Origin: Rhizopus arrhizus
Taxonomy: Eukaryota > Mucoromycota > Mucoromycetes > Mucorales > Rhizopodaceae
Length of the DNA: 64,000 nt
Assembly: GCA_024220505.1 (NCBI GenBank)
Contig: JAKZZE010000021.1
Location: 930,001-994,000, forward strand
Direction of reading: 5' to 3'
Below, piece by piece: positions 22,043-33,094 of the stretch. The notes under the pieces were generated by a model, which saw only the letters and a list, made by a program, of their open reading frames with translations, did no database searches and had not been told where the DNA came from. The translations under genes and the position numbers were made by a program. Numbering within the stretch: position 1 is the stretch's first letter; each line of letters starts with the position of its first letter.

Positions 22043-23365
22043 ATTAAACGTAGTTTTTTAGCATAAATGAGCGCAACTACGCGAAGTTTAACGCAAATCC
22101 GCGGAATTTTATTGCTGTTTTAAACGATTTTCGAGGCAGAGCAGTAATCGTTAAATAACTTTTACGCAAGCAAGAGGAGGTCATTTAGTGTTCTTTTACT
22201 GAAGCATTTTTTACGTTTCAATCAATGATAGTCAACGTTTGGGCAACGAATGATACGTTTTAAAACATTACTTTATATGTCTTTTTGTTCTTTTATCGAC
22301 CGCTCATATTGCCTTATATACTTCTTCATCGAACACTCCTATTGCCTTATATATTTCTTTACGAACCACTTATATAGCTTATATACTTCTTTATGAACCA
22401 CTCATATAGCTTATATACTTCTTTATTGACCATTCATATTGCAATAAATATTGCTTTATATACACAAAAAATAGGGATTTTGTTTATAAAAAATAGCTTT
22501 TTTTTATTTAAATAAAATAATAATAACAAAATATGATATTTCTTTGCTTGTAGCGTTTTAAAAGTGTATTTGACTTACCTAATGTCACCAGAATAGCAAC
22601 ATCTAATCTAAAAATACATCAATTAACCTTGTGGAACTTTAAAATTTTTCAAAAAAAAAAAAAAAAAGAAAAAAAAAAGCCGAGCCCAAGGATTCAAAGA
22701 CGTAAGGATTCAAAGGATTCAAGGACTTGAGCACTCAAAGCAAAAGAAAAGACATCAGTACTTAAGAACCAAAGCAAAGACAGAAAAGAGATAGAAGAGG
22801 CCAAAGCAAAGCAGCATTCATCTATGACAATTATTAGCTATCGTGTATATGTAGTAAAAGTAATAGTACCTTTCTTTAGATAGACCATGGGAAGGAAACT
22901 AGCTAAGCGTATACTCACAAGTAAAAAAAGCAGCACACATCTATAATAATTATTAGCTATTGAGTGTATGTAGTAAAAGTAATAGTACCTTGCTTTAGAT
23001 GGACCATGAAAAAAAAAAAGAAACCAGTCAAGCTTATACCAACAAGGAAAAGAAGAAGCAATAATAATCCTGGGAAAAAGACTTTATAAAGACCATTTAA
23101 ACCATAAAGAAAGCAATCTATACAATATTACTAAAGTACAAGTACCGTTAGAACAGGAATACGATTTATATAATATTAAGAACTTACCTTTTAGAAAGAA
23201 TGTTTTTTAAAAAAAAAGAAAAAAAAAAGGAAAAAAAAAGGACTTTTTTTTATAGCCTCATTTTACCTGTGTTACAATTACCTATTATCAATTAACAATA
23301 AGTTTTCTTTAATACTGTTTAACTATTGAAATATTCAGAGAGGCTATTCATAAACAGTTTAAACT
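22043..23365 (+). repeat. Left subterminal region of CMC copy 1, with tandem repeats
   Basis: No gene. At 22300-22445 about four units of roughly 40 bp (ACCACTCATAT...TTATATACTTCTTT) follow each other. At 22803-23060 two units of about 127 bp share TATAATAATTATTAGCTAT and GTAATAGTACCTT. Copy 2 has the same arrays (48245-48380, and 48735-52420 with Tc1 insertions). In CACTA-type elements subterminal repeats bind the element's accessory protein; here that is by analogy. Confidence 0.75.
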
Positions 23366-23825
23366 TGTTGTAAACATAGTTATTTTCTATATGATATCAG
23401 TTGTATTAAAATAAATAACGATACACAAAAGATTAAACTATGATTGAACAATTCCACACTTTTCCAAATTTAGAACAATAAGATCAATATCTGTCATCCT
23501 AGAGAGTCTAATCAATTGTCAACCCCAAAAGTAATTAGATCAAAGTTAATTGACTGGTTATTATTTCTATTGTTCAACTTCAGATGCATATATTAGAACA
23601 TCGACAAGCTTTAGCTTAATCATTGGTTCTTCAGCACGACATCGTGACCGAGTCTATATCTTTTATATCTACGCTCACAAAGAATATAAATAGATGCCAA
23701 CTTTTTATCCATAAAGCGAGGCCTTTTCGCAATATAAAGAAATCTGCAATAAAGAAGGATTTTAATTTTATATTGCTGCTATTGTTTTTTTGTTTAATTT
23801 TTTATTTAATCTTGCGATTAAAACA
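23366..23825 (+). repeat. 5' LTR of gypsy 2
   Basis: 460 bp, TGTTGTAAACATAG...ATTAAAACA. TATA-like GAATATAAATAG near 23681 and CATAAAGCG near 23711. Other copies: 28962-29421, solo 30282-30741, fragment 40217-40315. Confidence 0.92.
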
Positions 23826-23872
23826 TTTTTTAAAATTAATCATCCTTCTGGTTCCTACCCTGGTAAACTGCT

Positions 23873-25255
23873 ATGGAAAGCCCTAAACAAGAAGATCGAC
23901 CCATGGAGCATGATCCATCCGATATGGAGATCGAACAAGCAAGTCAAGACCCCTCTCTTACTGAAGATGGCTCTGAAGTAACCCCAAAAATAAATGCCAA
24001 TGCGCATGAAATTACCTCTGATCATGATGACATTGATGCTGAAGTTTCAAAACTCATAAGGTATAAAAAGGAAGAATCTGCTCGGTTATATCAAAAACAT
24101 ATAATGGCTGGTGAAGAAGAACAAGCAGACTTGGCGTTTAAGAAAATGAGAAAATATGGTGCACAGTTGCTTGCTCTCTCTGGTAAATTTGTTTCTCCTG
24201 TAATCACTCCTGTCAAGAAGGAAATTGGTTTGCGTTTGACCCAAAATGACATACCCAAGTTTCAACTCTCTTCTTGGCCTGATATCCCATTTCCTGGTGA
24301 GAAATGTTACGAATCTGTCGAACACTTTTTGCGGTCCTTTGAAAAGGTAATCTATTCTGCTGCCTTGGACATTCAAGAGGTTTGGCGCCGGTATCTCCCT
24401 GTTTCTTTGGCCTTCGACCATGATGATTGGATCGAAAAAGAGCTCAAAAGATGTGATACATGGAACACAGCTAGAATTGTCTTTACGAACAAATTCCTGA
24501 CTGATAATGCTAGAACAGATGCTATGCATCGTCTATTCACTATGACAATGAATAAAAATGAATCTGTCTCTTCGTATATGACCCGATTTTTAAGCACTTG
24601 TATTGAGGCTGGGGCAAATAAAAATGATCCAATGGTGGCTGCTAGATTTAAAGCATCATTCTCTGAACCTGTTCTTGAGAAGTGTAAGACAGCTTTTGTT
24701 TTAAAAGAAAATAAGAACATACCATGGACTGTAGAGAGAGCTGCTGAAATAGCAAGAAATTTGCTAGGAGATGACCCGAGAACATATTCAGGAGCATCCT
24801 ATGCCAATGTCGCCAGTGGTAGTAAAAGAATCCACACAAATGCTGGTCCTTTCAGTGTTCAAAAAAGAAACAAAGGTCATGGTTCGTCTGGTGCTTTCTT
24901 TTGTTCAAGACATGGTGGTACAGCTGCAAATCACAATGAAGATGATTGCTATAGTAAAACAAAAAAAAAAAATGATGCTGCGTCGACCATAAACAACAAA
25001 TATTATGGCAATAAAAATTTTCCTCATAAGGCAAGCACAAGTAAACCCTGTCGCTATTGCGGTAGAAGTTGGTCTCATGGCCATCATTGTCAAGAATATG
25101 CAGACTATAAAAGAAAACTTCATGTCGATCCAAAAAATCCAAGAGATTCGGACAAGTCAATTTATGCCATTGTTCGTACTGCAAATGAAGAAAATGATCA
25201 TGATCATGATATGACAGAAGCTGAAAATCACTCATATGACTGTAAGGCATTATGA
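23873..25255 (+). CDS. Gag protein of gypsy 2
   Basis: 460 aa starting MESPKQEDRPMEHD, the first good ATG after the LTR. An acidic N-terminus is followed by a capsid-like helical region (about 120-300: QLSSWPDIPFPGEKCYESVEHFLRSFEK is the start) comparable to the Gag of gypsy 1. Near the C-terminus are two Cys/His clusters, FCSRHGG...HNEDDC and CRYCGRSWSHGHHC, likely nucleocapsid-type zinc motifs. The frame ends at a TGA (25253-25255). The next codons continue in the same frame without another stop into Pol, so the two genes would make a Gag-Pol fusion if the UGA were read through. Confidence 0.92.
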   Translation: MESPKQEDRPMEHDPSDMEIEQASQDPSLTEDGSEVTPKINANAHEITSDHDDIDAEVSKLIRYKKEESARLYQKHIMAGEEEQADLAFKKMRKYGAQLLALSGKFVSPVITPVKKEIGLRLTQNDIPKFQLSSWPDIPFPGEKCYESVEHFLRSFEKVIYSAALDIQEVWRRYLPVSLAFDHDDWIEKELKRCDTWNTARIVFTNKFLTDNARTDAMHRLFTMTMNKNESVSSYMTRFLSTCIEAGANKNDPMVAARFKASFSEPVLEKCKTAFVLKENKNIPWTVERAAEIARNLLGDDPRTYSGASYANVASGSKRIHTNAGPFSVQKRNKGHGSSGAFFCSRHGGTAANHNEDDCYSKTKKKNDAASTINNKYYGNKNFPHKASTSKPCRYCGRSWSHGHHCQEYADYKRKLHVDPKNPRDSDKSIYAIVRTANEENDHDHDMTEAENHSYDCKAL

Positions 25256-28200
25256 AATAAAAAAACTGAAGATGAAGATACTAATCCATTTAAACTTTTG
25301 ACTCCTATATTAATAGAGGGCAAGAAATTAATTGGAAAGATTGACACTGGCAGTGATATCACTTGTATATCAAAAATTTGTTTGAATAATAAATTGAATA
25401 TTGACAAAGTGAATTCTGTAAATGGTTCTTTAAATTTTTTGTCTTCAGATAATAATTGTAAACGAATTGGACAAACTGATCCTCTCACTTTAACATATAT
25501 GAATAACATCTCTTTTAAACATTCTTTTGAAGTTGTAAATTTTAATGAGACAATGAAACAAGAATTTGATGTCTTGCTTGGAACTGATGTTCTTGGAAAA
25601 ATGAATATCGGTCTCACTGGGGTAGCATACAAGTACCCAGGTAATGAAGATGATTATTCAAATAGATTAAAAGAAGACGCACAATTCCTTAATATGAATT
25701 TTGACGCTAATAATGAGATTGAACCTAACAACTCACCCTATGGTACCGAAGATCAACAAAAGCAATTCATGGCTTATATCCAGAGTGCAATTGATGACAA
25801 CCAAAATATTCCTGCTGGATCTTTCTGCACAGTACCAGAATCTGTAGTAGAGTTACCAATGGAAAAGGGAGCAAAGTCCTATAAGAGACAATACCCAATT
25901 GCTCACCGACAAATGCCTGAATTAGAAGAGCAAATAAATGAATGGTTAGAAGCAGGTATCATCAAAGAGAACCGCGCTAACACATCATTTAATAGTCCTT
26001 TATTAATGGTACCAAAGAAAGATGAGAACAATGAGATAACGAGCCACAGAGTATGTTTAGATGTTCGTGGTATCAACAAACTAATCCCTGATGTCGTATA
26101 TCCTGTTCCAAAAATAAGAAGCATATTTGACAACTTAGCTGGTGGTGAAGTATTCACTAAGATTGACTTGAAGAATGCATACAATAGTTTCCTTGTAGCC
26201 CCTAAAGATCAACACAAACTCTCCTTCCAATTTAAGAATCGAACATATACCTTCCAAGGATGTTGTTTCGGTCTAAAAACAGTTACTGCAATATTCTGTA
26301 AAGTGATGAAAATACTCTTTGCGGATATGGATTTCATCGAGACCTATGTTGATGACTGTGTAATTAAAGGAACAGCTGAAAACCATGCTTCAAATGTAAA
26401 AAAAGTGATTGAACGATTAACTTCCGTCAACCTAAAAATCAATGTAAAGAAATGCAGTTGGTATCAACGATCAATCTATCTTTTAGGATTTGTAGTTGAA
26501 AGTGGTGGTATCATCAAAGTAGATCCACGCCGCTTAACAAACATCGATAGTTGGCCTATACCACGCCATAAAAAAGAAGTAATGCGATTAATGGGCATTG
26601 TATCATATATGAGAGACTTTATACCTTTAATCTCTCGTGTAGCTGCACCTATCGACAGACTTCGTAATGATCCTGATGTAGAGAACAACTGGACACAAGA
26701 GCATACTGATGCATTCATTGCTTTGAAAGAGATTCTAAAATCAAAGACACTGTTGCACACTCCAGACTTATCCAAAAAATTCTATGTGGTTACTGATGCC
26801 TCACAATATGGTGTTGGTGCAGTATTGACCCAAAGAGATGAGCTGAATAGAACTTTACATATTGCATTTGCATCTAAATCTTTGTCACCCTCTCAACGTA
26901 AGTGGAATACAACTAAACGTGAACTGTACGCGGTAGTGTTTGCACTAGAAAAATATCGTGAGTTTTTATGGGGAAATAAATTTGAATTACGTACTGACCA
27001 TAAGGCTTTAATGTATTTACATACCCAAGAACAAGCAAACCCTATGATGATAGGCTGGTTAGAAACTTTATTAGATTTCAACTTTGATGTGATTCACATA
27101 CAAGGAATTCTCAATCAATTACCAGATTTACTTTCTAGACTTTATGAACCTTGCTTGAATAATGAGTTCATGCTGGGTGGGGGTGATGCTGCGCAAAAAG
27201 AAAATAAAAAAGAAAAAAAGGAAAATAAAAGTAAAAATAAAAATAAAATAAAAGTTAAAAGACAGACAAACTCTACAGCAAAGAGACACAACTTGATCTA
27301 TAGTCAGGACAAGAAACTAAATGTGCTAGCTGTGAAAATAAAAAATAAAAAGTTTGCTAATAATCCCACAACTGACTATATGACTCCTCCACCTGAGAAG
27401 AGAGCACGTCTACTTGAAGATGCTCATACCTTCGGACACTTCGGTAGTACGAGTATTGTGGAGCAGTTACATTCCCAAGGACTTCATTGGAATAATATTT
27501 ATAAAGATGCTACTGAGACAATCAAATCATGTATTGAATGCCAGAGACACAATGTAAGCAAGAAAGGTTATCATCCTTTAAAAAACATTCTTGCATATCT
27601 ACCATTTGACCATATTGGAATTGATCTTTTAGGACCTTTACCTGTCACGGCAAATGAAAATGTCTATGTCCTTGTGATGATAGATGTATGTACCAGGTAC
27701 ATCATACTGCGTCCATTAAAAAATAAACAAAGTGACACTGTAGCAAAAGAATTAATAAAAATCTTTGGTGACTATGGCATACCTAAAATTATTCAAAGTG
27801 ATAACGGCAGAGAGTTTAAAAATAGCCTCATGCACTCATTATCCAAGCACCTAGGAATAGATCGCAGATACAGTACAGCCTTTCACAGTCGAGGTAATGG
27901 CGTGAGCGAGAGCGCTGTAAAGACGACATTAAACACTATAAGAAAAATGGTTAATTCTAACAGCAATGATTGGGACGATGTATTGCCAATTGTCCAACTA
28001 GCGTCGAATTATAAAATAAGACACCGTTCAAAGAGTGCTCCATTTTCCTTGATGTTTGCTCGAAGACTTAATAGCTTTGAGGATTACAGTGATCAGAGTA
28101 TAGCTGATAAGATTCCTAATAGACCTGTTACAGAACAAGAGCTGATTGAGAGAACTGATCGCATGTACCAGATAGTGTTTCCTGCCATTCGTGAAAGAAC

Positions 28201-28807
28201 ACAGAAGATCATAGAGGAAGCAAACAAGAGGTTCAATGACAGAAATATGATCATAGATCTTCCGAAGGATACTGCAGTTATGGTTAGATTACCAGGACGG
28301 ACTAGTAAGTTGTCACCTCTTTATGAAGGGCCTTACATTGTCGTTCGAAAAACTCAAGGTGGTTCCTATGTCTTAAAAGATGAGCAAAATGAACTGTTAC
28401 ATCGTGAATATGTCCCATCAGAACTTAAGATAGTCTCTATTGACGAAACAGCTATAGAAGATGAATACTATGAAGTTGAGGATATTAGAGATCACAGAGG
28501 CGGTCCAGGACAAAGAGAGTACCTTGTAAAATGGGCTGGTTATGGTGAAAGAGAGAATACGTGGGAAAAAGCATCATCCTTCTCCAGCACAGTACCCATT
28601 GATAAATATTGGCTTAAGAGAAAAAAGTTGAAGGAATTAGAGCAAGCAAGAAAGCAAAAGATGATAGCTAACGAAATAGACTACACTAAAAAGACTTCTG
28701 CTAGACCTAATGTGACTGAAGAAAACAAGAATTATAAAAGAAAGGACATGGTACAAGATAGCACAGTCCTTAGAAAAAGTAAAAGAATAAGAAACAATAG
28801 AAACTAA
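25256..28807 (+). CDS. Pol polyprotein of gypsy 2 (protease, RT, RNase H, integrase, chromodomain)
   Basis: About 1183 codons, open from just after the Gag TGA to 28807. There is no ATG at the 5' edge before the protease, so expression probably depends on readthrough, re-initiation or a mutated codon. Order: protease (KIDTGSD), RT with YVDDC near 26347, RNase H (TDASQYGVGAV; TDHKAL), a lysine-rich linker after LGGGD, the integrase zinc region (FGHFGSTS...CIECQRH), DDE core (GIDLLG; QSDNGREF; ESAVKT), and a C-terminal chromodomain (YLVKWAGYGERENTWEKA). All catalytic motifs look intact. A pure poly(A) run of about 22 bp follows the stop, within the element and well before the 3' LTR. Confidence 0.95.
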   Translation, partial: NKKTEDEDTNPFKLLTPILIEGKKLIGKIDTGSDITCISKICLNNKLNIDKVNSVNGSLNFLSSDNNCKRIGQTDPLTLTYMNNISFKHSFEVVNFNETMKQEFDVLLGTDVLGKMNIGLTGVAYKYPGNEDDYSNRLKEDAQFLNMNFDANNEIEPNNSPYGTEDQQKQFMAYIQSAIDDNQNIPAGSFCTVPESVVELPMEKGAKSYKRQYPIAHRQMPELEEQINEWLEAGIIKENRANTSFNSPLLMVPKKDENNEITSHRVCLDVRGINKLIPDVVYPVPKIRSIFDNLAGGEVFTKIDLKNAYNSFLVAPKDQHKLSFQFKNRTYTFQGCCFGLKTVTAIFCKVMKILFADMDFIETYVDDCVIKGTAENHASNVKKVIERLTSVNLKINVKKCSWYQRSIYLLGFVVESGGIIKVDPRRLTNIDSWPIPRHKKEVMRLMGIVSYMRDFIPLISRVAAPIDRLRNDPDVENNWTQEHTDAFIALKEILKSKTLLHTPDLSKKFYVVTDASQYGVGAVLTQRDELNRTLHIAFASKSLSPSQRKWNTTKRELYAVVFALEKYREFLWGNKFELRTDHKALMYLHTQEQANPMMIGWLETLLDFNFDVIHIQGILNQLPDLLSRLYEPCLNNEFMLGGGDAAQKENKKEKKENKSKNKNKIKVKRQTNSTAKRHNLIYSQDKKLNVLAVKIKNKKFANNPTTDYMTPPPEKRARLLEDAHTFGHFGSTSIVEQLHSQGLHWNNIYKDATETIKSCIECQRHNVSKKGYHPLKNILAYLPFDHIGIDLLGPLPVTANENVYVLVMIDVCTRYIILRPLKNKQSDTVAKELIKIFGDYGIPKIIQSDNGREFKNSLMHSLSKHLGIDRRYSTAFHSRGNGVSESAVKTTLNTIRKMVNSNSNDWDDVLPIVQLASNYKIRHRSKSAPFSLMFARRLNSFEDYSDQSIADKIPNRPVTEQELIERTDRMYQIVFPAIRERTQKIIEEANKRFNDRNMIIDLPKDTAVMVRLPGRTSKLSPLYEGPYIVVRKTQGGSYVLKDEQNELLHREYVPSELKIVSIDETAIEDEYYEVEDIRDHRGGPGQREYLVKWAGYGERENTWEKASSFSSTVPIDKYWLKRKKLKELEQARKQKMIANEIDYTKKTSARPNVTEENKNYKRKDMVQDSTVLRKSKRIRNNRN

Positions 28808-28961
28808 AAAAAAAAAAAAAAAAAAAAGTTCATGTAGCAGAGCGGCCGCTGACTTCATAAACTTGCTGAGCATCAAGATACATAAATTAACCAATAAGAA
28901 AATAACATTTAGTATCTGCATGAATGCCGACCTGACTATTGTCAAGTCTGGGGGAGGATAA

Positions 28962-29421
28962 TGTTGTAAACATAGTTATTTTCTATATGATATCAGTTGT
29001 ATTAAAATAAATAACGATACACAAAAGATTAAACTATGATTGAACAATTCCACACTTTTCCAAATTTAGAACAATAAGATCAATATCTGTCATCCTAGAG
29101 AGTCTAATCAATTGTCAACCCCAAAAGTAATTAGATCAAAGTTAATTGACTGGTTATTATTTCTATTGTTCAACTTCAGATGCATATATTAGAACATCGA
29201 CAAGCTTTAGCTTAATCATTGGTTCTTCAGCACGACATCGTGACCGAGTCTATATCTTTTATATCTACGCTCACAAAGAATATAAATAGATGCCAACTTT
29301 TTATCCATAAAGCGAGGCCTTTTCGCAATATAAAGAAATCTGCAATAAAGAAGGATTTTAATTTTATATTGCTGCTATTGTTTTTTTGTTTAATTTTTTA
29401 TTTAATCTTGCGATTAAAACA
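28962..29421 (+). repeat. 3' LTR of gypsy 2
   Basis: 460 bp, read as identical to 23366-23825, followed by AAACT. Confidence 0.92.
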
Positions 29422-29613
29422 AAACTTTCTCTTCTTCTTTTTGTTTTTATTTAAATGTAATATCTTTAACTCCAAAGGCTTTTTTTTTCTTTGCTTTTTT
29501 GTAAAATAAATGAAAGTATCACCTTGTTTTGTATTCATCTTCAATTTATTTTAAACCCCTGTTTTTTTTTTTTTTTCTTTTTTTCTTCCTTTTTATATAA
29601 TTTGTCTTAAAAA

Positions 29614-31610
29614 ATGTCTCGTCGTCTCGCTACCCCCATCAATGTTCCCAGTAATGCCCCTAAAAGGGCAAGAATATCTTCAAGCATCACTGGATCATCA
29701 TCCACCGTTCTCCCGTCCTCTTCTCCTGTTCCCACTGCTGTTGCGTCTTTTGACAGCTTTGAGCCTTCTCGCCTTCAAGGCTCAGTTGGCTCTTCTGCAA
29801 ATGGCCAAACCCTTGAGGCCATCTTTGCTCAGATGCAGCAGCAGGAGCAGATTCAACGCCGACAGGAGGAGAATCAACGTCGGCAGGAGCTGAAGATTGA
29901 GCAGCTAACGCAATTGCTGCAACAACAGCAACAAGGGCAGCAACAGCAGCAGCAGCCTCCACAGCAGCCTCCACAGCAGCAACCTTCTGAAGTCAAAGAG
30001 AATAGGGCCTTGACAAGTGTAATTTGAATTTAAAAGCTAAATTAGCATGTGCAAAATAATAACTAACTTTTTGTTTTACCCTTTTTGAAATATAGGCTTT
30101 CATATTGAAGTACTACAGAGAGCATCTGGTCCCTCGGGGTATCACCTTTGACCTGAAGGAGGTCTTGCGCTACAAGCAAAACGCAAAGGTCAGAGATTTG
30201 CTTGTAGCAGCTGCCAAGAAGGAGCCATTTTCTGCTGGCATTACTGTTTCTGACTTGCGCAGCATGGTCAGAAACAAATTCTGTTGTAAACATAGTTATT
30301 TTCTATATGATATCAGTTGTATTAAAATAAATAACGATACACAAAAAGATTAAACTATGATTGAACAATTCCACACTTTTCCAAATTTAGAACAATAAGA
30401 TCAATATCTGTCATCCTAGAGAGTCTAATCAATTGTCAACCCCAAAAGTAATTAGATCAAAGTTAATTGACTGGTTATTATTTCTATTGTTCAATTTCAG
30501 ATGCATATATTAGAACATCGACAAGCTTTAGCTTAATCATTGGTTCTTCAGCACGACATCGTGACCGAGTCTATATCTTTTATATCTACGCTCACAAAGA
30601 ATATAAATAGATGCCAACTTTTTATCCATAAAGCGAGGCCTTTCGCAATATAAAGAAATCTGCAATAAAGAAGGATTTTAATTTTATATTGCTGCTATTG
30701 TTTTTTTGTTTAATTTTTTATTTAATCTTGCGATTAAAACAAATTCAACTACATGGTGAGAGAAAGTAAGGGGCTGACGGCTACGTCAGAAGAATCAACG
30801 CGTCGTAGTCGTGTGCATGCAGTAAGTAATTAATATTGAAAAATTGAAATATATAGTGTTTCAAGTACTTACATTACTTCTTTACATTAGAAGCTCGCCA
30901 TGAGGCGAAATGCTTACAATGCAGCCCCAGAGGAATTTGAAGCTCGTTTTCCTTTTGGAAAAAAGCTTCTGATAGCCGATTGGACCTCAGAGGAAGAAGA
31001 TGGCCCTGAGGATGAACATGGTCCTGTGTTTGTGGTAAAAAGACCACTCTTTCGAAGTAAAGCAGTAAGTAGTATTTTTGTTGTAGTATTTATTTTCTAA
31101 TATACGTTTAATTAATCTACAGGTGGACGAATTCCATGCTTCTCTTCAAAAAGCATGGAGAGATTCCTTGTCGAAAAAAGGCACCATCAATAGAACAAGA
31201 AGGGTGGTGGACTACTTCGACAAGGAGTTTCCCACAAACCTTGACCATGAGGATTATCCCTCTTGGGCCTTTTCTTCTCCTGGCCTTGGCTTTTCCTCTT
31301 CTGCTGCTGCTAATCCTATGCAGTAAGCGTTTACTTTCTCTTTTCTCTTTCCCCCTCTCTTTTTTTTTTTTTTTTTTTTTTTTTTGCTGCCTCTTTTGTT
31401 GTCTCTGCAAATTGAATAAAAATTTCAAAAAAAATAACAATAATAGTCTATTAAATGATTCTTTAGTAAAATAAATAATAATAATAATAATAAAAGAATG
31501 TTTGAATAATTTAGCATAGTTATTACATATAAATTCTTCTTGGCAGAGCGAGAGTAAGAAGGTGGTTATCAACATATGGACATATAGCAACAGGGTTGAA
31601 AATCCTGTAA
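29614..31610 (+). pseudogene. Gene X, copy 1: accessory gene of the CMC transposon, exon 2 split by a solo LTR
   Basis: Five exons by GT..AG reading and comparison with copy 2: 29614-30018, 30096-30821 (with the LTR at 30282-30741), 30891-31064, 31123-31322, 31547-31610. Apart from the LTR the frame is intact and encodes about 367 aa. Exon 1 is Ser/Thr/Pro-rich, then Gln-rich with a coiled-coil-like QEENQRRQELKIEQLTQLLQ segment. Later exons give KYYREHLVPRGITFDLKEVL, SDLRSMVRNKFNYMV, an acidic DWTSEEEDGPEDEHGP and RRVVDYFDKEFP. If the last intron is not removed, the protein stops at 31326 (347 aa). I do not recognise the family. Its fixed place beside Tnp2 suggests a TnpA-like DNA-binding role; that is inference. 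Confidence 0.75.
30282..30741 (+). mobile_element. Solo LTR of the gypsy 2 family
   Basis: 460 bp, flanked by AATTC (30277-30281 and 30742-30746), inside exon 2 of gene X. It differs from the gypsy 2 LTRs at only a few positions (an extra A near 30344, T for C near 30495, one T fewer near 30640). The empty site is at about 53570 in copy 2. Confidence 0.96.
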
Positions 31611-31796
31611 ATTGGAAGTATATTGTTGCTTGTAACTGGATCAAATTGATTCTTCCACACTTGGATGCCAGTACCATCAAAGGTGGGGAAATGTTGGGTC
31701 GCATGGCTGTACCAATTGACGAATGCAAAATAATGAGTTGTGTTGTTGAAGGAATGTGAAAAAAAAACATGATATTTGGCCAATTCGTAGTTGATT
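31523..31796 (-). pseudogene. Tnp2 transposase C-terminal remnant in CMC copy 1
   Basis: On the minus strand: FSHSFNNTTHYFAFVNWYSH, then VWKNQFDP, ILPIYRIFNPVAICPY and a stop at 31523. This is the typical end of Tnp2-type transposases. It matches 54330-54605 of copy 2. It ends at the deletion junction near 31797. Its 3' end lies antisense to exon 5 of gene X. Confidence 0.85.
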
Positions 31797-33029
31797 ATTT
31801 AAAGCAAATATACTAAATTTGGATGTCGGTTCCTAAACAGTAACAGTTTTACGTGTTCTAAAGAATTTTTTTTTTCCCTTGGTTTGTTTCAGAGAACATA
31901 TTTAACATTGAGGATACAAAAGATATAAAAGAAAACTCAACAATGGTTAAAATGTAAGCTTATAAAAAAGTAATAACAACCAAGTCTAATGTCGGTTTCT
32001 TTTTTTTTTTTTTTTTTACATTAGGAATTCCTAATGGGACACATTCGGATGACGAACATGAACCTCATGAGCAAAGTTGTTCTTTCCAACACGATAAAAC
32101 TATAAGAATATCAAACTTATATTGTTGCTTGTTGTTGAAAGGTTTTTTTTTGATAAAGAAAGTTGGCAATGTTAACATCTCTAATGGCTAATGGCTAATG
32201 GCTAATGGCAAACTACACCCATGTGCAAACATAAAGTAAGTAATGAACCATTATAAGCTTAAAAACATATATTCTTTATATTATTTGTCATAAAAAAATA
32301 ATAAAGTACTTTATTTACTTGAAAAACAAAACGCCGTACTTGTATCTGTTAATTACAACTGTCTTGTAACAAGATGTTAACAAAGCTTCTTTTTTTTTTT
32401 ATTCTTTTTAGAATATACACGTATTCTTTTGTTATAATGTAAAAGCATTTGTATTTTTATAAAACATGTTTACTGTTAGGTTATTGTTTTCATTTGAATA
32501 AGTAACATTTTATTGCTATGCTCTTTTTTTTTTTTTTTTTTTTCACTAGGTCTTTTTTTTTTTACTTTTAATTTTTCAGCTTCTTTTTTTTTCCCAAACG
32601 CAACTATTTTGTTACGTTCTGTTACACATTTCTAATGAGCTAAGCTAAAGATCACAGACTACCTTCCTAATATGTATTTTTTTGACCAAAATAATCACAA
32701 TGTGCTTTTGATTTCCGCATTTTGCCCTCAAAAATAAAAAAAAGAAGATATCGGTCTTTCAACGATAGAGGAGAACAGGCTTTCCAAAAAGAGACTATTT
32801 GAAAAAAAAAAGACACTTTTTTAAAACATGAATAACTCTATGAATACTTACACCACAAAAAAAATAATAAAATTGTTAAATTTCTTTATTTTTTTCGCAC
32901 CTAAATCTTTTTTCAAAATTCAAAAAGGTGCAATACAGAGCATTTTAATTTTTTTCGTTTAATCAAAGTCATTTAGAACGTTGAAATTTTGATGTTAGCA
33001 GTGACTGACAATGACTGATAACGTTGAAA
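31797..33029 (+). other. Right subterminal region of CMC copy 1, no gene
   Basis: The first ~110 bp match 63893-64000, the region upstream of the Tnp2 start in copy 2. The rest is AT-rich with long T runs and a short tandem CTAATGG repeat near 32183-32207. I see no coding frame. Confidence 0.7.
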
Positions 33030-33049
33030 ATCACCAATTATTTGCAGTG
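33030..33049 (-). repeat. Right terminal inverted repeat of CMC copy 1
   Basis: ATCACCAATTATTTGCAGTG, the exact reverse complement of 22023-22042. Confidence 0.9.
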
Positions 33050-33094
33050 AATCAAAAAGGTATCAAAGGCGATCATCGATCAAAATCCGACTTT

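Larger units (their letters stand above)
23366..29421 (+). mobile_element. Full-length Ty3/gypsy retrotransposon 2 (chromovirus type)
   Basis: 6056 bp with two 460-bp LTRs (23366-23825, 28962-29421) that I read as identical, flanked by AAACT (23361-23365 and 29422-29426). A purine tract (CTGGGGGAGGATAA) abuts the 3' LTR. Gag and Pol lie in one frame but are separated by a single TGA. The empty site is visible in CMC copy 2 near 52729 (CAGTTTAAAGTTTTTC). Confidence 0.95.
22023..33049 (+). mobile_element. CMC-type (CACTG-ended) transposon, copy 1: internally deleted, with nested gypsy 2 and a solo LTR
   Basis: Termini are CACTGCAAATAATTGGTGAT at 22023 and its exact complement ending at 33049. 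Without gypsy 2 and the solo LTR it is about 4.5 kb. It aligns with the element starting at 45895 through the left leader, gene X and the last ~90 codons of Tnp2. At about 31797 it jumps to the sequence that lies upstream of the Tnp2 start codon in copy 2 (63893 onward). So the N-terminal ~85% of Tnp2 was deleted. No target duplication is evident (CGT before, AAT after). Confidence 0.85.

Noticed and set aside
28835..28850. NotI-like GCGGCCGC as a sign of cloning vector
   Set aside because: It lies inside a complete retrotransposon between Pol and the 3' LTR, with no vector sequence around it.
31117..31770. Long minus-strand frame over gene X exons 4-5
   Set aside because: Only its 31523-31796 part, in another frame, matches Tnp2; the rest is antisense of gene X and of long homopolymers.
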